This document shows positions 17,369-25,948 of a stretch of 64,000 nucleotides of DNA, piece by piece; the stretch's first letter is position 1, and every line of letters begins with the position of its first letter. The notes beneath the pieces were generated by a model. It worked only from the letters and a program-made list of their open reading frames with translations, made no database searches and was not told the DNA's origin. The DNA comes from Pleomorphomonas diazotrophica. Its GTDB lineage: Bacteria > Pseudomonadota > Alphaproteobacteria > Rhizobiales > Pleomorphomonadaceae. The stretch spans positions 40,503 through 104,502 of the forward strand of contig NZ_PJNW01000015.1 of NCBI RefSeq assembly GCF_002844595.1. The letters run 5' to 3'. Made by a program: the position numbers and the translations under genes.

Positions 17369-17411
17369 GCATCCGCTTCGCCGAAAAGTCTGCAACTTTT
17401 CGGGCGGATGC
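17369..17411. repeat. hairpin repeat family C, copy 1
   Basis: Arms GCATCCGC and GCGGATGC enclose an inner stem CCGAAAAGT...ACTTTTCGG. Other copies are at 28820 and 49123. This one lies 35 bases before the start of the glycolipid-binding-domain gene. Confidence 0.85.
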
Positions 17412-17447
17412 TTTAGGATTCCCCCATCCGTTTGCGAGGAGGCGCCG

Positions 17448-18017
17448 ATGACGACAATCGTTTGCTGGCGTGAGTGGGAGGGCGAGGGGCTGGAGCATTG
17501 CGCCGCCCGGTTCGCCGATGACGGCCTGACGCTGGAGGGCGTGGTGGCCGGCACGCAGGAAGGGCTCTATGGCGCGCATTACAAGCTGCGCACCGACGCC
17601 GCTTTCCGCACCCGCGAGGTGCGCGTCGCCTTCGTCGGCGGCCCCGTGCTGCATCTCGAAGCCGATGGCGAGGGCCACTGGCACGACGCGGCCGAGGGGC
17701 GGCAGTTGCCCGAGCTCGATGGCGCGGTCGATATCGACATCCGCGTGACGCCCGCCACCAACACGCTGCCCATCCGGCGGCTGGGCTTCGGCATCGGCGA
17801 CAGCCATGAGATCGCCGTCGCCTATGTGCCGCTGCCCGATGCGGCGGGCGGTGGGCTCCGGCCGAGGCGCGTCGCCCAGCGCTACACGCGCCTTCCCGGC
17901 GAGGGCGTCTACCGCTACGAGGGGCTCGACAGCGGCTTTTCCGCGGACATCGAGGTGGACGCGGCCGGCCTGGTCGTGGATTATCCCGGGGTGTTCCGAC
18001 GCTTGAGGCGCCCATGA
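17448..18017 (+). CDS. putative glycolipid-binding domain protein
   Basis: A 189-residue protein of the family annotated as putative glycolipid-binding (PF06475-like): WREWEGEGLEHCAARFADDG near the start, then YGAHYKLRTDAAF, TREVRVAF, VDIDIRVTPATNTLPIRRL and QRYTRLPGEGVYRYE. Biochemical function is poorly defined for the family. An AGGAGG site precedes the ATG. Its stop overlaps the agmatinase-family start by 4 bases, so the two are translationally coupled. Confidence 0.8.
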   Translation: MTTIVCWREWEGEGLEHCAARFADDGLTLEGVVAGTQEGLYGAHYKLRTDAAFRTREVRVAFVGGPVLHLEADGEGHWHDAAEGRQLPELDGAVDIDIRVTPATNTLPIRRLGFGIGDSHEIAVAYVPLPDAAGGGLRPRRVAQRYTRLPGEGVYRYEGLDSGFSADIEVDAAGLVVDYPGVFRRLRRP

Positions 18018-18940
18018 CCCGTTCTCCGCTGCTTCTCGGCCCGCCCACCTTTCTCGGCCTGCCGGACCGCCTCGCCGAAGGGGCGCCGCGGGCGATGATC
18101 TTCGGCGCCGGCCATGGCAGCGCCTATCGCGGCCGCGACAGCCGCTCGGCCAATGCGGCCGGGGCCATCCGGGCGGCGAGCCAGGAGGACGCGCCGCTGT
18201 TGGGTCATTGGGATTTCGATCTGGGCGGGCCGCTGTTCGCCGGCGGGCCGATCTCCGCTGTCGACATCGGCGACGTGGAGACCGCTGCCGACGACAGCGC
18301 CGGCAACCGCGCCCGCATCGCCGAGAAGACGGCCGAGGTGCTGGCGGCCGATGCCGTGCCGATCCTGCTCGGCGGCGACGATTCCGTGGTGATCCCCTTC
18401 CTCGCCGGCTTCGCCGGGCATGGTCCGGTGTGGGTGCTGCAGATCGACGCCCACATCGACTGGCGCGACGAGCGCTATGGCGAGCGCCACGGCTTTTCCA
18501 GCCCGATGCGCCGGGCGAGCGAGATGGGCCACGTTCACGGCATGGTGCAGGTGGGCATGCGCGGCGTCGGCAGCGCGCGGCTCGAGGAGATCGAGGCGGC
18601 GCGGCATTACGGCAGCCATCTGGTGACGGCGCGCGAGATCCACGCCGAGGGCGCGGCGGCGGCGCTCCGGCGCATCCCCGAGGGGGCGCGGGTGGTGATC
18701 ACGCTCGATTGCGACGGGCTCGACCCCGGCATCATGCCCGGCGTGGCGGCGCCCAGCCCCGGCGGCCTCAGCTACACCGAGACGATCGACCTGATCGCCG
18801 GCGTCGGCCGGCGGGCCAAGATCGCCGGCTTCGACCTCGTCGAACTCGCCCCCGCCGCCGACCCCACCGGCCTCTCCGCCCTCACCGCCGCCCGCCTGGT
18901 GGTCAACGCCATCGGCGCGGTGGTGCGGCAGGGCGGGTGA
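18014..18940 (+). CDS. arginase/agmatinase-family ureohydrolase
   Basis: A 308-residue ureohydrolase. Metal-site motifs are GGDDS (120-124), DAHIDWRD (145-152) and DCDGLDP (232-238). Typical agmatinases have GGDHS; here the first ligand position is Asp instead of His, as in one agmatinase-like subfamily. It probably hydrolyses a guanidino compound to urea and an amine, but the substrate is uncertain. It is translationally coupled to the upstream glycolipid-binding-domain gene. Confidence 0.85.
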   Translation: MTRSPLLLGPPTFLGLPDRLAEGAPRAMIFGAGHGSAYRGRDSRSANAAGAIRAASQEDAPLLGHWDFDLGGPLFAGGPISAVDIGDVETAADDSAGNRARIAEKTAEVLAADAVPILLGGDDSVVIPFLAGFAGHGPVWVLQIDAHIDWRDERYGERHGFSSPMRRASEMGHVHGMVQVGMRGVGSARLEEIEAARHYGSHLVTAREIHAEGAAAALRRIPEGARVVITLDCDGLDPGIMPGVAAPSPGGLSYTETIDLIAGVGRRAKIAGFDLVELAPAADPTGLSALTAARLVVNAIGAVVRQGG

Positions 18941-18947
18941 GGGGAGG

Positions 18948-19180
18948 CGATACCGGCCGGGAGCTCGACCGTCTGGAGGTCCTGCGCCGATATCATGCTC
19001 CCCACCCGAGGGCGCCTGATACCTCCCTCACCACCTTTTCGTCCTGAGGTCCCCGCTTTCGCAGAGATGACAGATTTATATATATATAACAAGCGGATAG
19101 CGTGTGCTATGTCCTGCGCCAGCTGAGTTATCTTCCGCTGTCATGATGCTGTCCTTCCGGCCCAGGCAGATATCGGGCGC
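18948..19180. repeat. decayed composite repeat family A
   Basis: Left-end remnants (CGATACCGGCCG), a second hairpin (CGTCCTGAGGTCCCCGC at about 19042) and a weak right half ending AGATATCGGGCGCC. It is interrupted by unrelated sequence and is the most degenerate copy seen. Confidence 0.65.
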
Positions 19181-19185
19181 CCCGC

Positions 19186-20952
19186 TCACCCCTCGCCGGT
19201 CAGGTCCCGTCGCGCCTTGTCGAGCTCCTCGGCGTAGCGGCGGAGGAGGTATTGTTCGGTGAGGAGGCCGACGACCTTGCGGGTGTGGAGGCTTTCGACC
19301 ACGGCGAGCTCTTCGGCTTTCGCCGTCTCGAACAGCTTGGCCGCCTCGGCCACCGTCATCGAGGGCAGCAGCATGGCCTCGCGGTGGCGGAGAAGCGGGG
19401 CGATGTCGGTGCGGCCCTCGGTGCTCTCCGGCGCGTAGGCGTCGGCCACCACCACGACGCCGGCATAGCCGCCGTTGCCGTCGACGGCGATGGCCCGCTG
19501 CGTCGAGCCCAGCGGGAACATGGCGCGGAAGCTCGTGAGGCCGAGGCCCGAGGAGACGGTGCGCACGTCGGAGCGCATCATCCTGGAGACGGTCAGCGAG
19601 CGCATGCGGCCTATGTCATGGGCGCTGCGGATGGTCTCGCCGCGCAGGTGCAGGCGCCAGGTGGAGAAGGAGTAGCCGAAGGTTTCGCGCACCACCACGG
19701 CCGCGACGATGGAGGCCGTGAGCACGGCGCTGGTGATGGCGAGGTCGCCGGTGGTTTCCAGCACCAGGAAGGCCATGGTCATCGGGCCGCCGACGATGCC
19801 CACCGCCATCGCCGCCATGCCGATGACCGAGGCGATGAGCGGCGACATGTCGGGCGTGAGGCCGGTGGCGATCAGGATCAGCGCATAGGCCTTGCCCATC
19901 AGCGCACCGAGGTAGAGCGAGGCGAAGAACAGGCCGCCGCGAAAGCCCGAGCCGAGCGACAGCGCCGAGGCCAGCGCCTTCAGGACGAACAGGGCGATGA
20001 GCATCTGCCAGCTTGTCGAGGCGACGAGATCGACATGCAGCGCGCCGTGGCCGGAGGCGAGCACATGCGGGGTGAGGAGCGCGAGGCCGCCGACCAGCGC
20101 GCCGCCGATGGCCGGCCGCGCCCAGGCGGGCACCTTCACCAGGCGGAAGGCGCGCTCGACGCCGGTGACGAGCTGCATGACGGCGACGGCGAGGAGGCCG
20201 CCGATGAGGCCCAGCAGCATGAAGGGCGCGAGGTCCGACGCCGTCAGCAAGGGCACGTGGCCGATCTCGATGGTGGTCTGGTAGGCGCCGAGCCAGCCGG
20301 CCGTCAGGCTGGCGGCGAGCGAGGCGGCCAGCACCGGCGCGACGAGCGCCACCGAATAGGTGCCGATGATCAGCTCGAAGCCGTAGAAGGCGCCGGTGAC
20401 CGGCGCGTCGAAGGCAGCGGAGATGGCGCCGGCGGCGGCGCAGCCGACGAGGGTGCGGATGTCGCGGCGGCGCAGGCGCAGGGCGTCGGCGATGCGCGAG
20501 GCGAAGCTGGCGCTCGCCTGGGTGTAGCCGGCCTCGAGACCCACCGAGGCGCCGAAGCCGGAGGAAATCATGGTCTGCGCCGCCACCAAGAGGCTTTCGC
20601 CCACGGACATACGGCCGCCATGCAGGGCGTTCGCCTCGATGGGGTCGACGGGAGGGCGGGAAAAGCGGCGGCGCGTCAGCAGGGCGAGCAGGGCAAGGAG
20701 AATGCCGCCGGCCACCGGGATCAGGGCCAGCGCCGGATGGCCGAGGCTCTCCTGCTCGCTGAGCCGCTCACCCGACGGCAGCATGTAGAGCCACTGGTGG
20801 GCGGTGTTGGTGACCCAGCTCATGGTGGCGACGACGATGCCGGCCATGCAACCCACCACTGTCGCAAGCGCCAGGAGGCCGATTTCGCGATAGCGGCGCA
20901 GCCGGAGCAGCAGGCGGAAACCGGAAACGGCAAGGGCGGAGAGGCTGGGCAT
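19186..20952 (-). CDS. ClC-family chloride channel/transporter with CBS pair
   Basis: A 588-residue membrane protein with about ten or more hydrophobic segments to residue 420, then two CBS-like repeats. ClC signatures: GFGASVGLEAGYTQ (gating-Glu region), LGSGFRGGLFFASLYLGALMG-like GxFxP segment and IGMAAMAVGIVGGPMT. ClC proteins move chloride passively or exchange it for protons; the type cannot be told here. The start at 20952 (MPSLSALAV) is a choice; a TTG at 21009 would add 19 residues, and neither has a good ribosome binding site. Confidence 0.85.
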   Translation of the reverse strand: MPSLSALAVSGFRLLLRLRRYREIGLLALATVVGCMAGIVVATMSWVTNTAHQWLYMLPSGERLSEQESLGHPALALIPVAGGILLALLALLTRRRFSRPPVDPIEANALHGGRMSVGESLLVAAQTMISSGFGASVGLEAGYTQASASFASRIADALRLRRRDIRTLVGCAAAGAISAAFDAPVTGAFYGFELIIGTYSVALVAPVLAASLAASLTAGWLGAYQTTIEIGHVPLLTASDLAPFMLLGLIGGLLAVAVMQLVTGVERAFRLVKVPAWARPAIGGALVGGLALLTPHVLASGHGALHVDLVASTSWQMLIALFVLKALASALSLGSGFRGGLFFASLYLGALMGKAYALILIATGLTPDMSPLIASVIGMAAMAVGIVGGPMTMAFLVLETTGDLAITSAVLTASIVAAVVVRETFGYSFSTWRLHLRGETIRSAHDIGRMRSLTVSRMMRSDVRTVSSGLGLTSFRAMFPLGSTQRAIAVDGNGGYAGVVVVADAYAPESTEGRTDIAPLLRHREAMLLPSMTVAEAAKLFETAKAEELAVVESLHTRKVVGLLTEQYLLRRYAEELDKARRDLTGEG

Positions 20953-21077
20953 CGGGCGTCGCAAGGGGGTGAGCGGGTCGGCGGGCCGGACCGGCCCATT
21001 GACGGACAACGCTTATCGTCCGTTTCGGCTGCACTGGGAAGGGAGGCGACGATGGGGCGCGGGGTGGTGATCCGTCT

Positions 21078-21545
21078 CCCCGTCCCATCAAGCTGTCCTC
21101 CTCCGCGAAGGCGGAGGATCTCGGGCAGGAAGGGGCGGTGCGGGGGATACCGGGCGCCCTTGGTTCATGGCCCCTGATAGTGGCCGCTGCGCGATCTCGT
21201 CCTGAGGTCCACCTTGAATTCGCGCGCGAATTCAAGCGGCTTTCGCGAGGATGACAATTAACTGATATATAACAAGTAGATAGGTGTCGTGATTGGGACT
21301 TGGAGGTTGCGCCCTCCGCTGGAGGCATGTGATGTGGGGGATGAGCACGCGTGCGGCTTATCCATCTGTTTCCTCTATATAAATCTGTCATCCTTGCGAA
21401 AGCGAGGACCTCATGCAGGGAGGGGCGAGCGGTTGATATAGGGCTCCCTTGGTTCATGGAGCCTGATAGTGGCCGCTGCGCGATCTCGGCCCGAGGTCCT
21501 CGCCTGCGCAAGGATGACAGATTTATATATAGGACTCAGTGGGAT
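21078..21545. repeat. family A repeats: right half, full copy with split centre, extra left half
   Basis: A right half at about 21078-21160 (stem TCCTCCGC/GCGGAGGA) is joined by TTGGTTCATGG to a left half at 21165-21290 with the palindrome insert. After about 80 unrelated bases there is a right half (21370-21450), the same joint, and a left half (21455-21545). This fills most of the 20953-21589 gap; no gene seen. Confidence 0.8.
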
Positions 21546-21589
21546 AACCCGATTGCGACCCACCGCAGCCGGTCTCCCGCGCGTCCCCG

Positions 21590-22024
21590 TCATCGCCGGG
21601 GCGGCGGGGGATACTCCGGCGCGGCGGGGCAGGGGGACATGTCGAGGAAGCGGGGTTCAAGGCCGGGTTTGCCGCGCGCCACCCAGTCGCGCTTCTGACG
21701 CAGGTAGTCGGTGAGCTCGGCGAGCTCGGCCGCCTTCTGGGCGAGCCGTTCGAGCTGTTCGTCCATCAGCTCGATCTCGCGGGCCGGCGACAGGCCCTGG
21801 CGCTGGAGTTCGGCGGCGATCTGGCCGATCTCCCGGAGCGGCATGCCGAGCGACTGCGCGAAGCGGATCATGCGGGCGGTGGAGGCGTCGCGTTCGGAGA
21901 AGATCTGGTAGGGGTTGCGGCCGCCCTTCGTTCCGAGTTCCGGCGCGAGAAGGCCCTTGCGGACGTAGAAGCGGATGGTGTCCTGGCTGAGCCCGGTCCG
22001 CGCCGCGAATTCGCCGATCAGCAT
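21590..22024 (-). CDS. MerR-family transcriptional regulator
   Basis: A 144-residue MerR protein: the N-terminal winged helix MLIGEFAARTGLSQDTIRFY is followed by VRKGLLAPELG and a long dimerisation helix (EIELMDEQLERLAQKAAELA). There is no metal-binding cysteine pair near the C-terminus, so it is not a classic metal sensor. It is divergent from the epimerase gene at 22096, with a MerR-type promoter between. It probably activates that gene. Confidence 0.9.
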   Translation of the reverse strand: MLIGEFAARTGLSQDTIRFYVRKGLLAPELGTKGGRNPYQIFSERDASTARMIRFAQSLGMPLREIGQIAAELQRQGLSPAREIELMDEQLERLAQKAAELAELTDYLRQKRDWVARGKPGLEPRFLDMSPCPAAPEYPPPPRR

Positions 22025-22035
22025 GGATACACCCC

Positions 22036-22066
22036 TTGACCATGGACCTTGGTCCAGCCTTATGAA
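22036..22066 (+). promoter_or_regulatory. MerR-type promoter with 19-bp spacer
   Basis: TTGACC (22036-22041) and TATGAA (22061-22066) are 19 bases apart, the long spacing that MerR proteins correct by untwisting DNA. Between them is the perfect palindrome TGGACC-TT-GGTCCA (22043-22056), the expected operator. It drives the epimerase gene 30 bases downstream. Confidence 0.75.
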
Positions 22067-22095
22067 GGATACTCCATTACATCTGGAGCCCCTTC

Positions 22096-23142
22096 ATGTC
22101 GAGCGATCCTCTATCCATTCCGCCGCGTTCCCTGGCCTTCGTCACCGGGGCGACCGGCCTTCTCGGCAACAATCTGGTGCGCGAGCTGCTCACCGACGGC
22201 TGGCGTGTCAGGGCGCTGGTCCGATCGCCCGAGAAGGCGGCGCGGCAGTTCGCCGGGCTCGACGTGGAGATCGTCAAGGGCGACATGCTCAGCGTGCCGG
22301 GCTTTGCCGACGCGCTCTCAGGGGTGGATGTCGTGTTCCACACGGCCGCCTATTTCCGCGATTCCTACAAGGGCGGCAGTCATTGGCCGGAGCTGAAGGC
22401 GGCCAATGTGGACGGCACGCGGGCGCTGCTCGAGCAGGCCTTCGGCGCCGGGGTGCGGCGCTTCGTTCATGTGAGCTCGGTCGCCGTGCTCTACGGCGCG
22501 CCGGGCGCGGTGATCGACGAGACCATGCTGCGAAACGAGCGCGACGCCGACGACTATTATCGCAGCAAGATCCTCTCCGACCGCGAGGTGCTGGGCTTTC
22601 TGGACGCCCACCCCGACTTCTGGGCGGCCATGGTGCTGCCCGGCTGGATGCACGGGCCGGGCGACATCGGACCGACCTCGGCCGGGCAGACGGTGCTGGA
22701 CGTGGCGGCGGGGCGCCTGCCCGGCCTGCCGCCGGGCTCCTTCTCGGTGGTCGACGCGCGCGACGTGGCGCGGGCGATGATCCTCGCCAACGCCAAGGGA
22801 CGGCGCGGCGAGCGCTATCTCGCCGCCGGACGGCACATGACCATGGCCGACCTGGTGCCGCTGATCGGCGCGGCCACGGGCGTGAAGACGCCGACCCGTC
22901 GCATCCCCCAAGGCTTGCTCTATCTGATCGCCGCCGGCTACGAGGCCTACGCCCGGCTGACCGGCCGGCCCGTGCTGCTGAGCTGGGCCATGGCGCGCGC
23001 CGTGGCGCGGGAGGCCGACCGCTCGCATTACGACCCCGGCAAGAGCGAGCGGGAACTCGGCCTCGCCTTCCGCCCCGTGGCCGAGACGCTGCGGGACGAG
23101 GTGGCGTGGTTCCGGGCGAATGGGGTGCTCGCGGCGGGGTAG
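22096..23142 (+). CDS. NAD-dependent epimerase/dihydroflavonol-reductase-like protein
   Basis: A 348-residue extended SDR. The Rossmann motif is FVTGATGLLGNNLVREL (residues 14-30), VFHTAAYF near 78, HVSSVAVLYG near 115, and the active site is DDYYRSKILSD with Tyr and Lys near 150. Members reduce or epimerise varied aldehydes, ketones and sugar nucleotides; substrate unknown. It is controlled by the divergent MerR gene, judging from the promoter architecture. Confidence 0.88.
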   Translation: MSSDPLSIPPRSLAFVTGATGLLGNNLVRELLTDGWRVRALVRSPEKAARQFAGLDVEIVKGDMLSVPGFADALSGVDVVFHTAAYFRDSYKGGSHWPELKAANVDGTRALLEQAFGAGVRRFVHVSSVAVLYGAPGAVIDETMLRNERDADDYYRSKILSDREVLGFLDAHPDFWAAMVLPGWMHGPGDIGPTSAGQTVLDVAAGRLPGLPPGSFSVVDARDVARAMILANAKGRRGERYLAAGRHMTMADLVPLIGAATGVKTPTRRIPQGLLYLIAAGYEAYARLTGRPVLLSWAMARAVAREADRSHYDPGKSERELGLAFRPVAETLRDEVAWFRANGVLAAG

Positions 23143-23209
23143 CGGCAAAAGCTGCCGGCAACCCTTTCCGGCAGGCATGAACTGCCGCCTCAGCGTGTGC
23201 CCGGCGCCG

Positions 23210-24109
23210 CTACGCCTCTATGTTGACCGCGGCGCGCTGGGCGAGCCAGGGCATGTATGTGTCCACCGAGTAGGTGCCGGCGCTGCCGTTGCGGGCATGG
23301 ATGACGGAGGCCGAGGTGTCCTGCGTCTTCACCATGTCGCTGACCTGCCGGTAGACGGCGGCAGCGGTCTCGCGGGTGAGCGAGGCGACATTGGGGAAAA
23401 AGATGTGGTTCTGTCCGGGTTTGCCCACCGGATCGGTCCAGTTCGGATCGGCGCCGACGACCGGTTCGGTCTGCGTTGGCGTGTGTGAAGCGGGAGTATC
23501 AGCGCCGGGTGTGGTCGGTTGCGCCGAGGTGGGCGGTGTGGAGGGGCTCGACTCGCCGTCGATGTAGGCGTTCAAAAGGGACAGGTATTCCTTGAGGGAA
23601 CTGACCTGCCTGTCTCCATAGTGGCCGAAGATGTTGCCGGCTCCATCGAGGCCCTGTTCTATGTCGACCTCGACAAAGCCCTTCATCTTGATCGCGGATT
23701 CGAGACTGAGATTTGTTATGTTTGGAAGGTGGGTATCGTTATTGTTAAGGGTCCTGGCTGCCTCGGCCTCGGCCTTTGTCTTTTCAGCCTCGGCTTGTTG
23801 AACTTTCATTCTTTCCCTGTTGGCCTTTATCTCCGCCAGAATCTCTGGGCTAGGCTCCGTGCGCTTGATCAGTTTACTTGCAAGGTTTTCACCAGAGACT
23901 CGCCTCGAGTTGAGGTCTAGGCCCAAGCGGACGCCTGTCAAAACAGATGCTGTTGCAGTTGCGGACATAGTTCGCACCCCTTTGCCGCTGTCTCCCTGAG
24001 ATCGCGTTATCACGGGAAGGCGACGCACATCTTCTGGACTCAACCTAGGGGGATTGGCGATTACCCTGGCTATGCCCCGCAAGCTGCCATCGATTGAACC
24101 GGTTGCCAT
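23210..24109 (-). CDS. orphan protein with coiled-coil and Pro/Thr-rich linker
   Basis: A 299-residue protein I do not recognise. No signal peptide or membrane segment is seen. Residues about 85-118 are rich in Lys, Glu and Ala and likely form a coiled coil. About 120-180 looks globular. About 185-225 is a Pro/Ser/Thr-rich linker. The last 70 residues (NHIFFPNVASLTRETAAAVY onward) form another unit. The start at 24109 has GGAGG five bases upstream. It is isolated, with a more mixed base composition than its neighbours; recent acquisition or a secreted-effector-like role is possible but unsupported. Confidence 0.6.
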   Translation of the reverse strand: MATGSIDGSLRGIARVIANPPRLSPEDVRRLPVITRSQGDSGKGVRTMSATATASVLTGVRLGLDLNSRRVSGENLASKLIKRTEPSPEILAEIKANRERMKVQQAEAEKTKAEAEAARTLNNNDTHLPNITNLSLESAIKMKGFVEVDIEQGLDGAGNIFGHYGDRQVSSLKEYLSLLNAYIDGESSPSTPPTSAQPTTPGADTPASHTPTQTEPVVGADPNWTDPVGKPGQNHIFFPNVASLTRETAAAVYRQVSDMVKTQDTSASVIHARNGSAGTYSVDTYMPWLAQRAAVNIEA

Positions 24110-24187
24110 GCTGGCCTCCACTGCTGCTCACAGGTTGTGGTTGCATGCTTCGTGCCAGCCGTGCGTTCAGCCAGAGAGGCGCCTCCC

Positions 24188-24550
24188 TCACCCCCCGACA
24201 TAGCGCCGGATCAGTTCCACCTCGGCGGTGAGGGCCTCCGCGCGGGTGTCGACGCCGAGGCGGGCGAACTCGGCGGCGGCCTCGAGGCGGGCGTCGATTT
24301 CCCAGCGGAGGAGGGCCTCGATGTCATCGAGGGTGAGATGGCGGCGCTCGGCTTCGGCGGTGCCGGCGCCGAAAAGATGATGGACGGCGGCGGGGCGCGT
24401 CTCGGCGAGCGGCACCGCCTCGGCATTGTCGAGCGCCGCGACGAGCTGGCGCAGCAGGGCCATCTCCGCCTTGGCGCCCCGCTTCATGGCGGCGACGAGG
24501 TCGCGGCGCAGTTCGGCCTTGATCGCCTCGGCGGGGGTGGGTTCGGTCAT
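24188..24550 (-). CDS. GatB/YqeY-like domain protein
   Basis: A 120-residue protein. The N-terminal pattern EAIKAELRRDLVAAMKRGAK with MALLRQLVAALDNAEAV is that of the YqeY family. YqeY resembles the tail of GatB, the tRNA amidotransferase subunit; stand-alone copies have no firmly known role. It is divergent from the HTH gene at 24614 across 63 bases. Confidence 0.7.
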   Translation of the reverse strand: MTEPTPAEAIKAELRRDLVAAMKRGAKAEMALLRQLVAALDNAEAVPLAETRPAAVHHLFGAGTAEAERRHLTLDDIEALLRWEIDARLEAAAEFARLGVDTRAEALTAEVELIRRYVGG

Positions 24551-24613
24551 ATCCTATTGCTCCTCATTGTTACGTGTTATAGGACTATGAGGGAGTGATA
24601 AGGAGTCTTTTTG

Positions 24614-25030
24614 ATGGCGAACCCGCTGCTGACGGTGGAGGAGGCCGCCGAGGCGCTGAAGCTGCATCCCAAGACGGTGCTGCGCCACATCCGCGAGGGG
24701 CGGCTCGAAGCGACGCGGATCGGCAAGGCCTACCGGATCGACCGCGCAAAGCTCGACGCCTTCGCCGGGGTTGCGAAAGGGAGCGCCCAGCCGGCCGCCG
24801 GCGCCCGCGCCACCGTCATCGTCGACGTGCCCGACATGACGGTGGAGGCGGCCGAGCGCCTCGCGACGCTTCTCGGCGCGGCGGCGCTCTCCGGCGACGC
24901 CGAGAGCCGGCCGCTCACCATCAACACCGCCTTCGATCCGGCAACCGGCGCCTTCAAGGTGGTGCTGATCGCCGCGCCGGTGGATGCGGCGCGGATGCTG
25001 GAGATGATCGAGATGGGATTGTCGAAATGA
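24614..25030 (+). CDS. excisionase-type helix-turn-helix DNA-binding protein
   Basis: A 138-residue protein. Residues 4-55 are a MerR/excisionase-like winged helix (LLTVEEAAEALKLHPKTVLR, then EATRIGKAYRI). The C-terminal 80 residues are a small alpha/beta unit with no recognised name. AGGAG lies 8 bases before the ATG. It is divergent from the YqeY-like gene and probably a regulator of its own region. Confidence 0.8.
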   Translation: MANPLLTVEEAAEALKLHPKTVLRHIREGRLEATRIGKAYRIDRAKLDAFAGVAKGSAQPAAGARATVIVDVPDMTVEAAERLATLLGAAALSGDAESRPLTINTAFDPATGAFKVVLIAAPVDAARMLEMIEMGLSK

Positions 25031-25118
25031 CCGGCGCGGTGTTTCGCAGCGGTTGAGTGGCGGGAAGGGGGCCATCTGGCGGAATATCAGGCGTCCGGTT
25101 TCGAGCATCCTTGAGATT

Positions 25119-25150
25119 GTGTTGACCTTGTCAACACAGCGGGGCATAAG
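25119..25150 (+). promoter_or_regulatory. promoter and operator of the DUF1778/GNAT module
   Basis: TTGACC (25122-25127) and CATAAG (25145-25150) have a 17-base spacer. The perfect inverted repeat GTGTTGA-N5-TCAACAC (25119-25137) covers the -35 box, a likely binding site for the ribbon-helix-helix antitoxin. The predicted transcription start falls at about the ATG (25156). Confidence 0.65.
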
Positions 25151-25155
25151 AAGGC

Positions 25156-25446
25156 ATGTCCAAGCCGCAAGCCACCGCCGACGTGAACATCCATCTGCGC
25201 GCCCGCCCGCAGGATCGGGTGCTGATCGACAGGGCCGCCGAGCTGGTCGGCGCCAACCGGTCGCAGTTCATGCTGGCTTCCGCCATCAAGGAGGCCAAGG
25301 CGGTACTGCTCGACCAGACCTCGGTCTACATGGATGCTCCCGCCTTCCGGAAAACCCTCGACTGGATGGACGCTCCCGTCACGCCCGAGGAAGCGGAGGG
25401 GATGAAGCGCCTGATGGCGGCCCGGACCGACTGGTCCCGTGACTGA
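25156..25446 (+). CDS. DUF1778 ribbon-helix-helix antitoxin
   Basis: A 96-residue TacA/AtaR-type antitoxin. The N-terminal ribbon-helix-helix (VNIHLRARPQDRVLIDRAAE, then ANRSQFMLASAIKEA) binds DNA, and the C-terminal tail wraps the toxin. It overlaps the GNAT toxin start by 8 bases, giving coupled translation. It is expected to repress its own promoter with the toxin as co-repressor. Confidence 0.9.
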   Translation: MSKPQATADVNIHLRARPQDRVLIDRAAELVGANRSQFMLASAIKEAKAVLLDQTSVYMDAPAFRKTLDWMDAPVTPEEAEGMKRLMAARTDWSRD

Positions 25447-25948
25447 CGGCGGCTTTCCGTTCACGGCGCCCGCGCTGCTCGCCGACGACCACGACACCGG
25501 CGCCTTCCAGTCGGGCGAGCCCAGCCTCGACGACTGGCTGCGCGGCCGTGCGCTTGCCAACATGGCGCTCGGCGCCAGCCGCACCTTCGTGTCCTGTCAG
25601 ACCGGAAGCCGGCGCGTCGTCGGTTTCTACGCCCTCGCCATGGGACAGATCCTCAATCAGGAGGCCATCGGTTCGGTCCGGCGCAACATGCCCCGGTTCA
25701 TTCCGGCGGTCGTGCTCGGCCGCCTCGCGGTCGACGCGGCGTGGCAAGGCAGGGGGCTCGGCGCCGCGCTGATGAAGGGCGCCGTGCTGCGCTCGCTCCG
25801 GGCCGCCGAGGACGTGTCGGCCCGGCTCGTGGTGGTCCATGCCATCTCGCCGGATGCCGAAGCCTTCTACCTGCGGCACGGCTTCAAACGCTTGCCAGTC
25901 GATGCGCCGACGCTGGCGCTCGATCTCCTGAAGCTCGCGCGGCTGTAG
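25439..25948 (+). CDS. GNAT toxin (TacT/AtaT-like)
   Basis: A 169-residue GNAT acetyltransferase with a GTG start inside the antitoxin gene. Toxin-family features are FQSGEPSLDDWLRGRAL (the FxcGxxxLdxyL pattern), the acetyl-CoA site VDAAWQGRGLGAALMKGAV and AEAFYLRHGFKRLPVD. Relatives acetylate charged tRNAs and block translation, and are neutralised by the DUF1778 partner. Confidence 0.9.
   Translation: MTDGGFPFTAPALLADDHDTGAFQSGEPSLDDWLRGRALANMALGASRTFVSCQTGSRRVVGFYALAMGQILNQEAIGSVRRNMPRFIPAVVLGRLAVDAAWQGRGLGAALMKGAVLRSLRAAEDVSARLVVVHAISPDAEAFYLRHGFKRLPVDAPTLALDLLKLARL

Noticed and set aside
19252..21177. 641-codon open frame on the + strand opposite the ClC gene
   Set aside because: Low-complexity, Gly/Arg/His/Glu-rich translation opposite a clear channel protein; an effect of high GC on the antisense strand.
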